Numbered from the stretch's first letter, positions 8,601 through 17,625 are shown. The stretch: 29,987 bases of DNA from Muribaculaceae bacterium (GCA_009775365.1 VSPM01000032.1:1-29987), one strand, 5' to 3'. Program-made: numbers and translations. The notes: generated from the letters alone by a model not told the origin.

Positions 8601-9820
8601 CTCTTACGAAGCCCGATCTTTGGGGTAAATGTTCCGGTTGCCCTGTAGCCGACCGTTGTTTCATCAAATACAACGTCGACACGATGCAGGACACGTCCGC
8701 AGGAGATGAAGTCATAACCCGACTGGAATGGCTGTTGCGTACGATTGTATATAAGCGTGAGCTTCACATTACCATGCGCGACCTCCGTTCATTCATAGCG
8801 TTCATGCTGACGCGTGACCACTCCTGCGCCCAGGTCAAGACACTTATAGAGAACATCACAGCTGATAAATTCGCTCCCGAATTTTACTGGCAATATTACT
8901 ATTTCAATATTACAGCCCAGCCATTCTATAATACAAAAGCAGGCTTTGAAACAGTTGGTCTCGACTCAAACGACCGACTTGTGCAGATGGTGCGTGACAC
9001 CGATATCGCAAGGGTTGCAATACCTGCGCTTGACCGCGACCTGTATTACCGGAAGAAAGATAAGAAGGACTATCTTGTATTCAACGAAAGGGAGAGAAGT
9101 CTTATCGACGAGTTCAATCGGCGTTATGAGCTATTGCCGTACTATGAACTTGAAAGCGACCCTAACCGTAAATTCCTACTTAAAGAGCGTCATCAGACGT
9201 GGATTAGGCATCGCTTCTTTGAAGGAGCTGATAAGGACGCCAAGACCGGCAACTCACTGTTCATGCGGAGACTACCGTATCAGTCAATCGAGAGTTTCTA
9301 TCAGCATCTCCATCTTACGGATGCCGATGTGGAAAAGCTCGCCGAAACCAAGGAGAATATTGCGACAGCAATTTCAAAAAGTGAAGGATGTGCAAACTCA
9401 AAAATGAGCAAAAAGTATCTGCTACTTTCCTGTTCGCATATCAATGACCCATTATCGAAATCATACAGAGTATTCGATGTGGATGAGTTTGAGCTCTTTG
9501 TCAACGAGACTCCAAATCTCACGGAGTATCTTGAATACGAAAGCGACAGTTTTACGTTCCGGCATAAGGCTGATCATCGCATTCAGCTCACTGTAAGCCT
9601 TGACCTATATGAAATGCTTGACTATATCAAGAAGGGCTTTAACCCGAGTGTGAACGACCTTCAGGGCCGCTTCATCGAATTGCAGATCTTTAAGAATCTC
9701 CTTGAGAGTGAAACCTACGACAAGATTCTGGTGACAAAAAACAATAAGAAGTTCTATGTCATCCGTCTCAATGCCGATAATACACTTTCAATCGAACCGC
9801 TTAACGGCCAAACGTTATGA
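5657..9820 (+). CDS. mad6: NERD + pseudokinase + Ser/Thr kinase + P-loop ATPase (MAD6-like)
   Basis: A 1387-residue signalling protein. (1) NERD domain, residues about 14-105, with D55 and the ENK triad E68/K70 of a PD-(D/E)XK-like fold. (2) A first kinase domain (about 215-460) with HRNVKPEN, where N328 replaces the catalytic Asp, and NFN at 346-348 in place of DFG: a pseudokinase. (3) A complete second kinase (about 500-760): glycine loop GKGGFG from 509, K531 in AAK, HRDIKPNN with D625, and DFN instead of DFG. (4) A P-loop NTPase with GNAGDGKT at 836-843 and a C-x2-C-x5-C cluster at C992/C995/C1001. NERD-kinases also occur as PglW in BREX type 2, but no pglZ is present. The active kinase is a likely partner of the PP2C at the end of the operon. 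I chose ATG 5657; a TTG at 5651 overlapping the previous stop is the alternative. Confidence 0.88.
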   Translation: MGKLYKPIQGDGAVQPGEKKLHDYLVANLPDDYYIIPNGEYATKINGAVQFFEYDCIVIAPHGIYHIENKDWAGKLQGDDELWFVNGAERKNPHKSATYKSRILASKLQQKNPSWRFGIISTIVTLSHPQQSKFGLDPQSACFAATFQLDQPLLDFLTNPDAIRRSPNSISEYAKDIAEYLSGATSQRNHAQRTRICGRIIDEVLQKTEDFTEYLCHPQGFVDKYYRIREYPLVRDESPMQMETFRKKVENAQTAQEIIEASPYILKSEYRINDEETMFYEIAPYMAANTVKARSRFKTFTQIEKLKIISDVAQALKVAHSKGVFHRNVKPENIFILNDGTAQLGNFNFAWFAKHSDLHYSVGTGLSTDDNPYAAPELREDDVCEGTDIYSLGVIFYELMTGKVPFDSPLKFHILGGELTPDQLPTAIIPDLPKWVDEFVQNTIVEDLDKRWYDAQQVIDFINSHLYPQESKENNNHSSQTQPKANVDLKDLKSGDQISNDLVLYEELGKGGFGRVFKAKHLVQDEFYAAKVFDKSVAANETINEFEALRGLNNPHIVRFIYNGKTDQGMFYTLMELLEGDNLSDYTKSKGDMKLPLEEIYKMATQTLDALVYMQSQEPPIYHRDIKPNNIVWDNRQRYVLIDFNISTSTDDKSFAGTLPYLAPDLVESSRRIAWDKSADTFSLGVTLYELLAHNYPWPGSNPCPNMRNAATDIRKYRSDLSEQLADFVMKSLITDNKRRFTTAKDMLDALKAIGVDGLMKLKKGDVIAVSSQSIEQDIVDYINSLYSQSSHGNSGTRAGIKKSPFDSLTYTETKLDKKLMADIETLKYKLIIITGNAGDGKTAFIHQVENRGTDKESFETRNGSRFTIGGVRFESNYDGSQDEDAMSNTEVLSQFFKPFEGLTDYTSAPEGRIIAINEGRLVDFLSERPEFKNLKENIEEYFYQEGHTELIPGLMVINLNLRSVTAKSDNEPSLLRQQIKALTKPDLWGKCSGCPVADRCFIKYNVDTMQDTSAGDEVITRLEWLLRTIVYKRELHITMRDLRSFIAFMLTRDHSCAQVKTLIENITADKFAPEFYWQYYYFNITAQPFYNTKAGFETVGLDSNDRLVQMVRDTDIARVAIPALDRDLYYRKKDKKDYLVFNERERSLIDEFNRRYELLPYYELESDPNRKFLLKERHQTWIRHRFFEGADKDAKTGNSLFMRRLPYQSIESFYQHLHLTDADVEKLAETKENIATAISKSEGCANSKMSKKYLLLSCSHINDPLSKSYRVFDVDEFELFVNETPNLTEYLEYESDSFTFRHKADHRIQLTVSLDLYEMLDYIKKGFNPSVNDLQGRFIELQIFKNLLESETYDKILVTKNNKKFYVIRLNADNTLSIEPLNGQTL

Positions 9821-11385
9821 TAATCAAATTAAAAAAGAAAAACATCGTGTTCCGTAATCCATCGATTACGGCTCTTGATGCAAAGATGGTGCCCCTTGAC
9901 CATGTGCTCACCAATCTCTTTCAGTTGATTGCCGCTAACGGAGCGACTATCAAACTCGGGAAAATCAAGGGTAAGCATACCGTTGATAGTCTCAAAGGAT
10001 ATATGGTGGCATTGGAACGGCAAGGTTTAATTTCCGGAGTCTCGGAAAATATGGAGGCCGTGGAGGATTGGATTCGCGCCAATCTCGTTTCCATGGTATA
10101 CAGAGGCAATGTAGTGAAGGAAAAAGTTTCTTCACTTCGGCCGATGCACCTCATGAGTTATCGCATACAGAATCGCGCAATAAACCGTGACTATAATGCG
10201 TCTGACCAAATTTTCATGATGCTTAAGGAGAGTCCTGAAGTTCTGAAAGGACTATATTCTTATATGTCAAAAGGCTGGGATAAAGACACCAACAGAATAA
10301 TAGAGAGTAATCAGCTTGATGTAGATACAGTCGGGATTCTATTGTTGTCAAAGAATATCTCAGAAAAGAAAACAGCCAAAAGTGAGATTGATGACACTAA
10401 ACCACTTTTGAAACATCAGACCGAGATATTCAATGATGATGTCAGAAGACTGCTTGTTTATCAGGATTTACTGCCAAGGACAGTTTTCATGGAGTACCTT
10501 CGAATCCTGATAGGATTCCATCTTTCGCTCTATGAAATGAAACTCATCAGTCTGTTGCCCAGAATGCGTGAACAGGGAACGACACAGATTGCGGATGACT
10601 GGAGCATGGTTATAGACATGACAGAGGATCTTGACAGCGGAGTTTCGGCATATGCTGTTGCCGATATGGAGCGGTTGACTAATATGCTGAACCGGTATTT
10701 TAAGGCGACTTTTGAGATTAATGTAATACAGAACCGTCTTAAGAACAAGAATGTGGACGCTTCAGTAGAAGCCTGTCTCCACTTCCTGAAATATGATCTT
10801 GACAGAAGTGACAGTTGGTATGAACGCGACATCGATGATATAATCAACGAGGTTGGAAATGATGAAGAAACAGTATCCGCAATAAAAGAGATGCTACAAT
10901 TCTTTGATGACGATGACTATTTCGGGAAGTATATCCATCTTCTTGAAAACACAAGCGGTGGCAGCAATTATCAATACAAGTATCATCTCCAGTGCCTTGA
11001 CAAGTTGACAATGAAAAACTCCGAATCCATGCTGACAGCAAGCGGAGTTCGTTCACGCCGTCATCCACGAAGAGGGGCCATGGGCTCTAAACTACTTGAG
11101 ACCATTGTTCAGTTGCTCGTTCTAAAGGAGGACGGCAAAGGTAGTTATACATCTAATTCGCTATCCATTGAGGAACTTGCCAAGAAAATACGACAGCGGT
11201 ACGGACTGATTATAAACGGCATAGATGAGCCTCGCTTTGCAAATGCAGACGTTCAGGCACATGCCGCATTCAAAGAGAATATGGACGCATTCCGCAATAA
11301 ACTCCGTCAGATAGGATTCTATTCAGACCTGAGTGATGCATGCATACTTCAAAAAATACGCCCACGCTATAAAATAGACGACTAA
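9817..11385 (+). CDS. mad7: Operon protein of unknown function (MAD7-like, DptG-like position)
   Basis: A 522-residue protein, mostly predicted helical, with no catalytic motif that I recognise. It starts inside the stop of the kinase gene (ATGA) and its own stop overlaps the start of the next gene by one base (TAATG), so its stoichiometry is probably tied to both large neighbours. The middle has an acidic patch with four Asp in a row (near residue 365), followed by a basic GVRSRRHPRRGAMG loop (near 410-425), and the C-terminus is lysine- and arginine-rich. Its place between an ATPase protein and a HerA-like translocase matches that of MAD7 in MADS and of DndG/DptG in phosphorothioate-dependent restriction. 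It is probably a structural bridge or adaptor. The family assignment rests on order and size, not on a motif. Confidence 0.75.
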   Translation: MIIKLKKKNIVFRNPSITALDAKMVPLDHVLTNLFQLIAANGATIKLGKIKGKHTVDSLKGYMVALERQGLISGVSENMEAVEDWIRANLVSMVYRGNVVKEKVSSLRPMHLMSYRIQNRAINRDYNASDQIFMMLKESPEVLKGLYSYMSKGWDKDTNRIIESNQLDVDTVGILLLSKNISEKKTAKSEIDDTKPLLKHQTEIFNDDVRRLLVYQDLLPRTVFMEYLRILIGFHLSLYEMKLISLLPRMREQGTTQIADDWSMVIDMTEDLDSGVSAYAVADMERLTNMLNRYFKATFEINVIQNRLKNKNVDASVEACLHFLKYDLDRSDSWYERDIDDIINEVGNDEETVSAIKEMLQFFDDDDYFGKYIHLLENTSGGSNYQYKYHLQCLDKLTMKNSESMLTASGVRSRRHPRRGAMGSKLLETIVQLLVLKEDGKGSYTSNSLSIEELAKKIRQRYGLIINGIDEPRFANADVQAHAAFKENMDAFRNKLRQIGFYSDLSDACILQKIRPRYKIDD

Positions 11386-14300
11386 TGGATAATACAGCTT
11401 TATATTACGACAAATTCCTAACGCTGGTCTGTGAGTATTGGCGTGATGAAATAAAGTCGGCAGCCCCGGGACACTGCATGAAGATAACAGGACTGCCAAT
11501 ACAGGAGCTCAGGAAGCTCTTGCCGAAACTTCGTTTAATCAATCCTGATATCGACATATTTGTACTGTCGGATGACCTTAGGGGCGATGAATATATCCAT
11601 GCAACGAAACTCATAGAGCTTCGTAACAACGAGCAAAAGGGTCTGCTGGTGCTTATTCCGTCAAACAGCAGCACTTCCGCTGAGGATTCTTACGGTGATG
11701 CGACATTCAAAGACCTTGCAGTAAAAGAAATCCAAGAACCATTTATACAGAGTTTGCGCAGGAATGTCCCGGAGGAGAAATACCAGCGATATGCCTCAAT
11801 CATGGGATTGCTCGCAAGAATTGGTCGTGTAAATGATAAAGCGGAGATAGATTATCTCCTTTTCCTTGAACAGCAAGGTTGGTCGGATAAAGCCTGGGGC
11901 GAGGGTCTGTTTATCTTTGGTCTTTTCCCTGACAGTCTGCTCTGGGAAAAGTTTGACTCGCATGAACGCCGCTTGGTATATAATAGCGTTTATTCCGAAG
12001 GTCTTTGTGATTTTTCGGTTTCGATGTCGGATAAAATAACTCAGCTCCCTGTAAAAGCAGGAACTATTCAACGAGCTCTTGTAAAGTTTTTCACTGTCGA
12101 GCCGGATCTTACAAGTTCCGTCGCACTGACTGAAAGGGTCTATGAAAAATACCCGGACTTGTATTTTTCAAAGTGGGAACTGGTCAAGAATCCTGAAGAT
12201 GATGAGAAGGTATTTGTCACGGCAGAAATTATGCCGGGTAAAGATTTGCAGAAAGAGCTTGTCAAGGATGTCGAGGGTAATTATATTGTCCAGATTCCAC
12301 CGGGTAAAAGTTCAAAGGTAAAGGTTAGGATGAACTTCAATCCGGCTCCGAAGGAATGTTCCAAAATACGTTCCTTTCAGATTGAACTTGTCAAACTGGA
12401 GGGAATGATAAATTTCGGTGTCTTGAAAAAGGGCAAACTCCCAGCAACCACCGGAGCGAGCAAGACAATCACGGTTCCCATACCCGGAGATTCATTTGAC
12501 AACGGCGACTACTTCTTTCGTGTTCACGTGCTTGACGAGGATTCTCTGGTGCTTGATACGGATAATCCGTTTAAGTACGAGAATATTGAAGAGAAGTGGC
12601 AGGAGGCGCATGAGGCTGATGAAACGCTCACTCGTGACCAGTTCCAACAGGACCACACTGTCTTAAGAGCCAACGAAACCAACGTCTTCAATATCAGAGT
12701 AGAGCAAGGAGATGACACAGACACCACCGATGACGATCTTGAACGTCAGAAGAGAACTCATCCAGACAACCTGCTCCAGGCATTCTTCCACTATTCAATC
12801 GAGCAACTTCGGAAAGGTGGGAATATTGCTGTGCCGGAAGTAAAGGACACTGAATGGAAAGAGGGGTCGTTGAATAACGTATTCTCTTTCGATTTCGGTT
12901 CTGCTTACGCATATACCATTCAGATGCCTAAAAAATTGCTTGAACTGGAACGCGCATTTTACAAGCATTCCGGAGAACTGGGTCATGTAAATGCTGAAAT
13001 CAGTGGTAATCCGACTGATACCAAGCTCCAGGACTGGCATTTTGAGGCTTTACCTTCTTCGGTAGAAATACCCGCTGAGCTCATCAATAAGCGAAAGGAA
13101 CTTTTTCAGCTCATTCAGGATTCTGCTGCTTCGGAGTCAGGAGTAGTAAATACATTCGCAGTATACGAACACGCCAGCAAAGTCAAAGAATATATCAATG
13201 ATTTTACACAATGGTTGACCTCTCTGAACGGGCTTAACTTTGACGAAGCGACAATGGTTGCGATACCGAATATCGATACTGTATCGCTTAACATTGAGAT
13301 GCCGGATGGAAGCAAGAGCATAGCCAAACTCATAAGTCCGCTTCACCCTTTGCGTCTTGGCTGGATGGTAAACATCTTTGAACTATATAAGGATTGGGAG
13401 AACAGAACCTTGGACAATCCTGATCTTAAGAAACAGTGGTATCGCAATCTGGACAAGCTGTTTCTGGGTGAACTTACTATGGAAGTATCGCCTTTGGTCC
13501 TTACTGAGGGGGCATTGGAGATATACCAGTATGTCGGTGAACTTACATTCGGCTGGGGACTATATGCTCAACCGACTGTCAATCATGACGATTTATTAGC
13601 ATCGGAGTTCCGTCAGCTAAAATCCTATCTTGCGTCTTTGTTCAACATAGCTCGAGATAAGCAGATTGACAGTGACATGAGTCTTTCTTTGGTGAAACGT
13701 CATCTTGAGAACTATGTAAAGTCACATCCATATACACGCAAACTTGTTATCAACCTCTTTAACGCCGGTGATGCCAACGTTTTTGCAGATGCCCTGGTAA
13801 AGCTTGAGCAAACCTTTGTACAGGAGGAATATGATTATGAAATCCGATTATTCGCTGACGACAAGCTAATTGTTCCAGGCGAAGCTCTTTCAGAATTGCT
13901 TAATCCGGAGAGCGTTGTTGCGGATAGTGCGGAGACTTTCTCTCAGGCATCAAAGAATCGACTCTTCCCGAAACTCCGATTCTCAATTAACAGCATTTCG
14001 GATTTCATTTCGGATTATCAGAAATATCAGGCACACCTGTCATTCCTTATCAATCCATTCCCGGTCAAGACCGCTACGGCAAGACCGGAAGAACTTGCCC
14101 GATCATTCTTTGTAAACGGCACTGTCTTCAAAAGTAATGTAAGCGAGGACAGTAACCCTGATGGAACAGTGTGGAGCCGATATTATGCCAACCGACCTAT
14201 TCCTGAATCGGTATCGCCATTTGCAAATGACACCGTAGCGCTGTTTGCTAATATTCAAGGGCTGATAGGTCGAATAGTATCGTCGACAAGTGAACACTCT

Positions 14301-16862
14301 GTTGTCGCAACCACCCTTGTACTCAATCAGGCCGATGCAATGCTTCTAAGCTTTGTGCATGAAGTCTCAGACTGGGTTGTGACTTTTGATAAGAATATGG
14401 GACCAGAGTTCTATGACTTGCCAGTATCGCGTGACAGCAAGGAAATACCATATCTTCTCGATTATATTCCTGGACAGGAAAGAAGCAGTATATCGTCATT
14501 CCTGACAACTCGTCCGACCAGCGAGGTTATGGGACTTATGGCTCCGCTCTTTAGGGAGTTCAATGTCGACATTGCCGATGGAGATATGTTCAAGAGCCTT
14601 CTTGAGGATGTCCGTACTATCAGCAGCTCGCTTGTCATGCAGGTGAATACCACACAAAACAAAGCGTTTGAGGTGCTGGGCACCACGCTGACAAAGAGAT
14701 TCCTTGCCAAGAAAGGTCTTATGGCGGAAGCTTTCCTGATCCCCATTGACTTGCATAAGGAACTTTTCGAGGACCTTGATTCGGAAAGCAAAGAACGAGC
14801 CGACACACTGTTGGTAAATATCGACACTGAGAATAAAGAGATTATCTTCACTGTCGTTGAGATAAAATGTCGCAAGAATCTTTCGGGAACTGAAGCAGAA
14901 GAGCTTCAGGAGAAGATGCAAAGACAGATAGAGAACACGATTCTTGCTTTGAAGACGCATTTCGAGGTAGGAAGTGCAACCGAGGACCGTCTTGACCGAG
15001 AACTAAAGACACTTGAACTTTCCAACCTGCTTACCTTCTATGCAAGCAGAGCGGACCGTTATCATGTCCTTGACACAGAAATCGCCTATGAATACCGTAG
15101 GTTCCTCGCCGACCTTGGCAATGACTATAACATACGTTTCAAGAAACTCGGACTAATATACAACTTCTCTCAGGAGGAAAAACAGATAAAGGATTCTTGG
15201 GGAGATACACAATTCTATTCGATGGGAAAGAATGTGATTCAAGACATTCTTTCTGACGATGTCCATGCGCTTGAAACAAGCCGATTGAACGAATCTGAGG
15301 TTGAACGTGACTTCATGAGCTTCTTTGAGCCGGACAGAAAGGAGAGAATCGTAACTCGTCGCCGTCAAGAGGCAATGAAGAATGCAATTATCTCCAATCC
15401 TAAGGAGGACGAGCCAATGGAGACTCCTGTTTCCGTTGAAGTCGAGCAATCAAAAGCGGTTGAAACCATTTCGACAAATAATGTCGAGACGGCAGAAGTT
15501 CACGTCGAAAATCCTGAGGTTGAATCCAAGGATTCCAACAATAAGACTGTGAACCCGGTGACCAAGCCGGAAGAAGACGCGGATACGGATGTCCCTGCTG
15601 TACAACCAATCCCCGGTCCTATCACTCCGGATGTCGATGTAAACTATACAGCCCCCCGCTGTGATATTCTTCTCGGAAAGAATGAGTCTTCAGCTCAGTT
15701 TGGAATACTTGGAAAAATGCTGAATAGCAATCGCCTTGTAGGAATAGATCTTGACGGGTGCAATACATTCAGCCTGTTCGGAGTGCAGGGCGCCGGCAAG
15801 AGCTACACCATAGGTTCAGTAACAGAGATGGTACTGAAACAATTCAGTAACGTAAATAAACTGCAAGCACCATTGGCAAGCGTGATATTCCATTACAGCG
15901 ACAGTATGGATTACGCTCCAGAGTTTACCTCCATGATCTATCCCAACGACGAGCAGTCTCAACTCGCTCGTCTTAAGGAACAATACGGAGCGGTCGCTGA
16001 CTCTGTCGATGACGTGATTTTATTAACCCCGGAAAGCAAAGTCGAGCAGCGCAAAACCGAATATCCCGGCATTGAAGTCTACCCGATAGCCTTTGATTCG
16101 TCCGAACTACAGGTTAAGGACTGGATGTTCCTTTTGGGGGCCATGGGAAATGACTCTGCATACCTGCGAGTTCTTACACAAATCATGCGTACTATCCGAA
16201 ACGACCTTTCACTGAAAAATATAAGAAGAGGGGTAAAGACTAATTCTTCGTTGTCTACCGGTCAGAAGGAGCTCGCAGAAATGCGCATTTCATTTGCGGA
16301 GGAATACATCAGAGATGGAGAAAAATTACAACGTCATCTTCGCCCCGGTCGTTTAATCATTGTTGACCTTCGAGACGAGTTTATCCAGAAGGACGAAGCA
16401 CTGGGACTTTTCGTTGTAATGCTCAATATTTTCTCCAGTGTGATGGAGGTTGAAGGCAAGCGATTTAATAAGTTCATCGTCTTTGATGAGGCTCATAAAT
16501 ACATGAACAATAAAGACCTTGTTGGGTCTATTACAACAGCGATTCGAGAAATGCGCCATAAAGGAGTGTCTATTATGATTGCCAGCCAGGACCCGATGAG
16601 TCTTCCGACTGAGATTATTGAACTCAGTTCGGTTGTCATTCTCCATAGATTCAACTCTCCGCAGTGGGTTAAACACGTGCAAAAGTCGATCACTTCTTTG
16701 AATACCCTTACTGCCACAGAGATGGCTCAACTTGGGTCTGGAGAAGCCTATATATGGGCAGTTAAAGCTACTGATAAGGCGTTCACAACACGTCCAGTCA
16801 AGATTCAGATTCGTCCACGTGTTACAAAACACGGTGGCGATACAATACAAGCCGTGAAATGA
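11385..16862 (+). CDS. mad8: Giant HerA/FtsK-like ATPase with PD-(D/E)XK-like motif (MAD8-like)
   Basis: An 1825-residue protein. The first 1100 or so residues have no family I can name, though a beta-rich section lies near 290-400. A nuclease-like motif follows: D1147 in a LLVNID strand, then E1159 and K1161 in VVEIKCR, the spacing of a PD-(D/E)XK active site. An acidic, Pro/Thr/Glu-rich linker spans about 1345-1421. The C-terminal ATPase (about 1425-1825) resembles HerA/FtsK translocases: Walker A GVQGAGKS at 1466-1473 and Walker B IVFDEAH with D1701/E1702, followed by MIASQDP as a sensor-like strand. The layout suggests a DNA translocase that cuts, and it is my best candidate for the restriction effector of the operon. 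It also resembles DndH/DptH in size and order. It overlaps the phosphatase gene by 4 bases. Confidence 0.85.
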   Translation: MDNTALYYDKFLTLVCEYWRDEIKSAAPGHCMKITGLPIQELRKLLPKLRLINPDIDIFVLSDDLRGDEYIHATKLIELRNNEQKGLLVLIPSNSSTSAEDSYGDATFKDLAVKEIQEPFIQSLRRNVPEEKYQRYASIMGLLARIGRVNDKAEIDYLLFLEQQGWSDKAWGEGLFIFGLFPDSLLWEKFDSHERRLVYNSVYSEGLCDFSVSMSDKITQLPVKAGTIQRALVKFFTVEPDLTSSVALTERVYEKYPDLYFSKWELVKNPEDDEKVFVTAEIMPGKDLQKELVKDVEGNYIVQIPPGKSSKVKVRMNFNPAPKECSKIRSFQIELVKLEGMINFGVLKKGKLPATTGASKTITVPIPGDSFDNGDYFFRVHVLDEDSLVLDTDNPFKYENIEEKWQEAHEADETLTRDQFQQDHTVLRANETNVFNIRVEQGDDTDTTDDDLERQKRTHPDNLLQAFFHYSIEQLRKGGNIAVPEVKDTEWKEGSLNNVFSFDFGSAYAYTIQMPKKLLELERAFYKHSGELGHVNAEISGNPTDTKLQDWHFEALPSSVEIPAELINKRKELFQLIQDSAASESGVVNTFAVYEHASKVKEYINDFTQWLTSLNGLNFDEATMVAIPNIDTVSLNIEMPDGSKSIAKLISPLHPLRLGWMVNIFELYKDWENRTLDNPDLKKQWYRNLDKLFLGELTMEVSPLVLTEGALEIYQYVGELTFGWGLYAQPTVNHDDLLASEFRQLKSYLASLFNIARDKQIDSDMSLSLVKRHLENYVKSHPYTRKLVINLFNAGDANVFADALVKLEQTFVQEEYDYEIRLFADDKLIVPGEALSELLNPESVVADSAETFSQASKNRLFPKLRFSINSISDFISDYQKYQAHLSFLINPFPVKTATARPEELARSFFVNGTVFKSNVSEDSNPDGTVWSRYYANRPIPESVSPFANDTVALFANIQGLIGRIVSSTSEHSVVATTLVLNQADAMLLSFVHEVSDWVVTFDKNMGPEFYDLPVSRDSKEIPYLLDYIPGQERSSISSFLTTRPTSEVMGLMAPLFREFNVDIADGDMFKSLLEDVRTISSSLVMQVNTTQNKAFEVLGTTLTKRFLAKKGLMAEAFLIPIDLHKELFEDLDSESKERADTLLVNIDTENKEIIFTVVEIKCRKNLSGTEAEELQEKMQRQIENTILALKTHFEVGSATEDRLDRELKTLELSNLLTFYASRADRYHVLDTEIAYEYRRFLADLGNDYNIRFKKLGLIYNFSQEEKQIKDSWGDTQFYSMGKNVIQDILSDDVHALETSRLNESEVERDFMSFFEPDRKERIVTRRRQEAMKNAIISNPKEDEPMETPVSVEVEQSKAVETISTNNVETAEVHVENPEVESKDSNNKTVNPVTKPEEDADTDVPAVQPIPGPITPDVDVNYTAPRCDILLGKNESSAQFGILGKMLNSNRLVGIDLDGCNTFSLFGVQGAGKSYTIGSVTEMVLKQFSNVNKLQAPLASVIFHYSDSMDYAPEFTSMIYPNDEQSQLARLKEQYGAVADSVDDVILLTPESKVEQRKTEYPGIEVYPIAFDSSELQVKDWMFLLGAMGNDSAYLRVLTQIMRTIRNDLSLKNIRRGVKTNSSLSTGQKELAEMRISFAEEYIRDGEKLQRHLRPGRLIIVDLRDEFIQKDEALGLFVVMLNIFSSVMEVEGKRFNKFIVFDEAHKYMNNKDLVGSITTAIREMRHKGVSIMIASQDPMSLPTEIIELSSVVILHRFNSPQWVKHVQKSITSLNTLTATEMAQLGSGEAYIWAVKATDKAFTTRPVKIQIRPRVTKHGGDTIQAVK

Positions 16863-17548
16863 AAATAATTGAATTTTCATCCAAAGGAAGCAGAAAAGAG
16901 AACCAGGACTTCATCGCCTACAGACGCATGGGCGATGAAGCCGGTATCTTTGTTGTGGCCGATGGTATGGGAGGTTACGCTAAAGGAGCGGAGGCTGCTC
17001 AGGTATGTGCCGAGGCAATTGTGGAATATCTTGAAGGTCATTGGCATGACAATATAGATGATGATGAGAAACTCAGACAATCCTTTATTTATGCCAATGA
17101 GTCTCTTTCATTCAAGCGATTTGCCCTTGGTGTAAAAACTATGGGATGTTGCCTTGTGGCTTCTCTTATCAAAGATGGAGCGGTACGCTTTCTCTGGCTT
17201 GGTGATACGAGAGGATATCTTTTCCGGAATGGGGAAGAGATATATCGCACACAGGATCATTCTATAGTAAACGAACTGGCCAAAATCAAGACCCTTCGTG
17301 CTGAGGATATCGAGAAGTATTCAAATGTCGTGACTCGGAGTATGATGGGGGATGATAATCTGGGACCCTTGGAGATTGAAAAGCAGGAGTATTTACCCGG
17401 GGATATTGTATTCCTATGTTCTGATGGACTTCATAAAGAGGTTGAGCCTGAAAGGGTCATAGGTTCAGATTCTCAGATGAAGGCAATGATTGCGGAAGTC
17501 TCATCCCGGTTTGATGATAATCTTACCTATCTCGAAATTCAAAATTGA
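16859..17548 (+). CDS. PP2C-type Ser/Thr protein phosphatase
   Basis: A 229-residue single-domain PP2C (PPM) phosphatase, which would use two metal ions to dephosphorylate Ser/Thr. The metal-binding and signature motifs are in order: ENQD with D17, VADGMGG with D35 and G36, LGDTRGYLF in the middle, FLCSDGLH, and a C-terminal DDN at 219-221. It has no signal peptide or membrane segment and is slightly shorter than the usual 240-260 residues. It begins within the stop of the translocase gene (ATGA), so it belongs to the operon and is its last gene. Its probable substrate is a protein phosphorylated by the kinase earlier in the operon, making an on/off switch for immunity. I do not remember a PP2C in the canonical MADS gene set. 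Confidence 0.92.
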   Translation: MKIIEFSSKGSRKENQDFIAYRRMGDEAGIFVVADGMGGYAKGAEAAQVCAEAIVEYLEGHWHDNIDDDEKLRQSFIYANESLSFKRFALGVKTMGCCLVASLIKDGAVRFLWLGDTRGYLFRNGEEIYRTQDHSIVNELAKIKTLRAEDIEKYSNVVTRSMMGDDNLGPLEIEKQEYLPGDIVFLCSDGLHKEVEPERVIGSDSQMKAMIAEVSSRFDDNLTYLEIQN

Positions 17549-17625
17549 TATAGCAACAAGTATTATATAGACAGTATTCTCAATCACTTGGAAAGGCGCG
17601 AGAAAACATAGATACTAATTCGAAT

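Noticed and set aside
5657..9820. BREX type 2 (PglW-based) system
   Set aside because: The NERD-kinase resembles PglW, but no PglZ, PglX or PglY-like gene is present.
9852..9871. 8-bp-arm inverted repeat with 4-base loop near the start of the mad7-like gene
   Set aside because: A pair of this length is expected by chance in 30 kb and it has no T-run or promoter context.
17549..17625. Promoter or terminator between the phosphatase and KAP genes
   Set aside because: No TAnnTTTG box and no strong hairpin with a T-run are visible in the 77-base gap.
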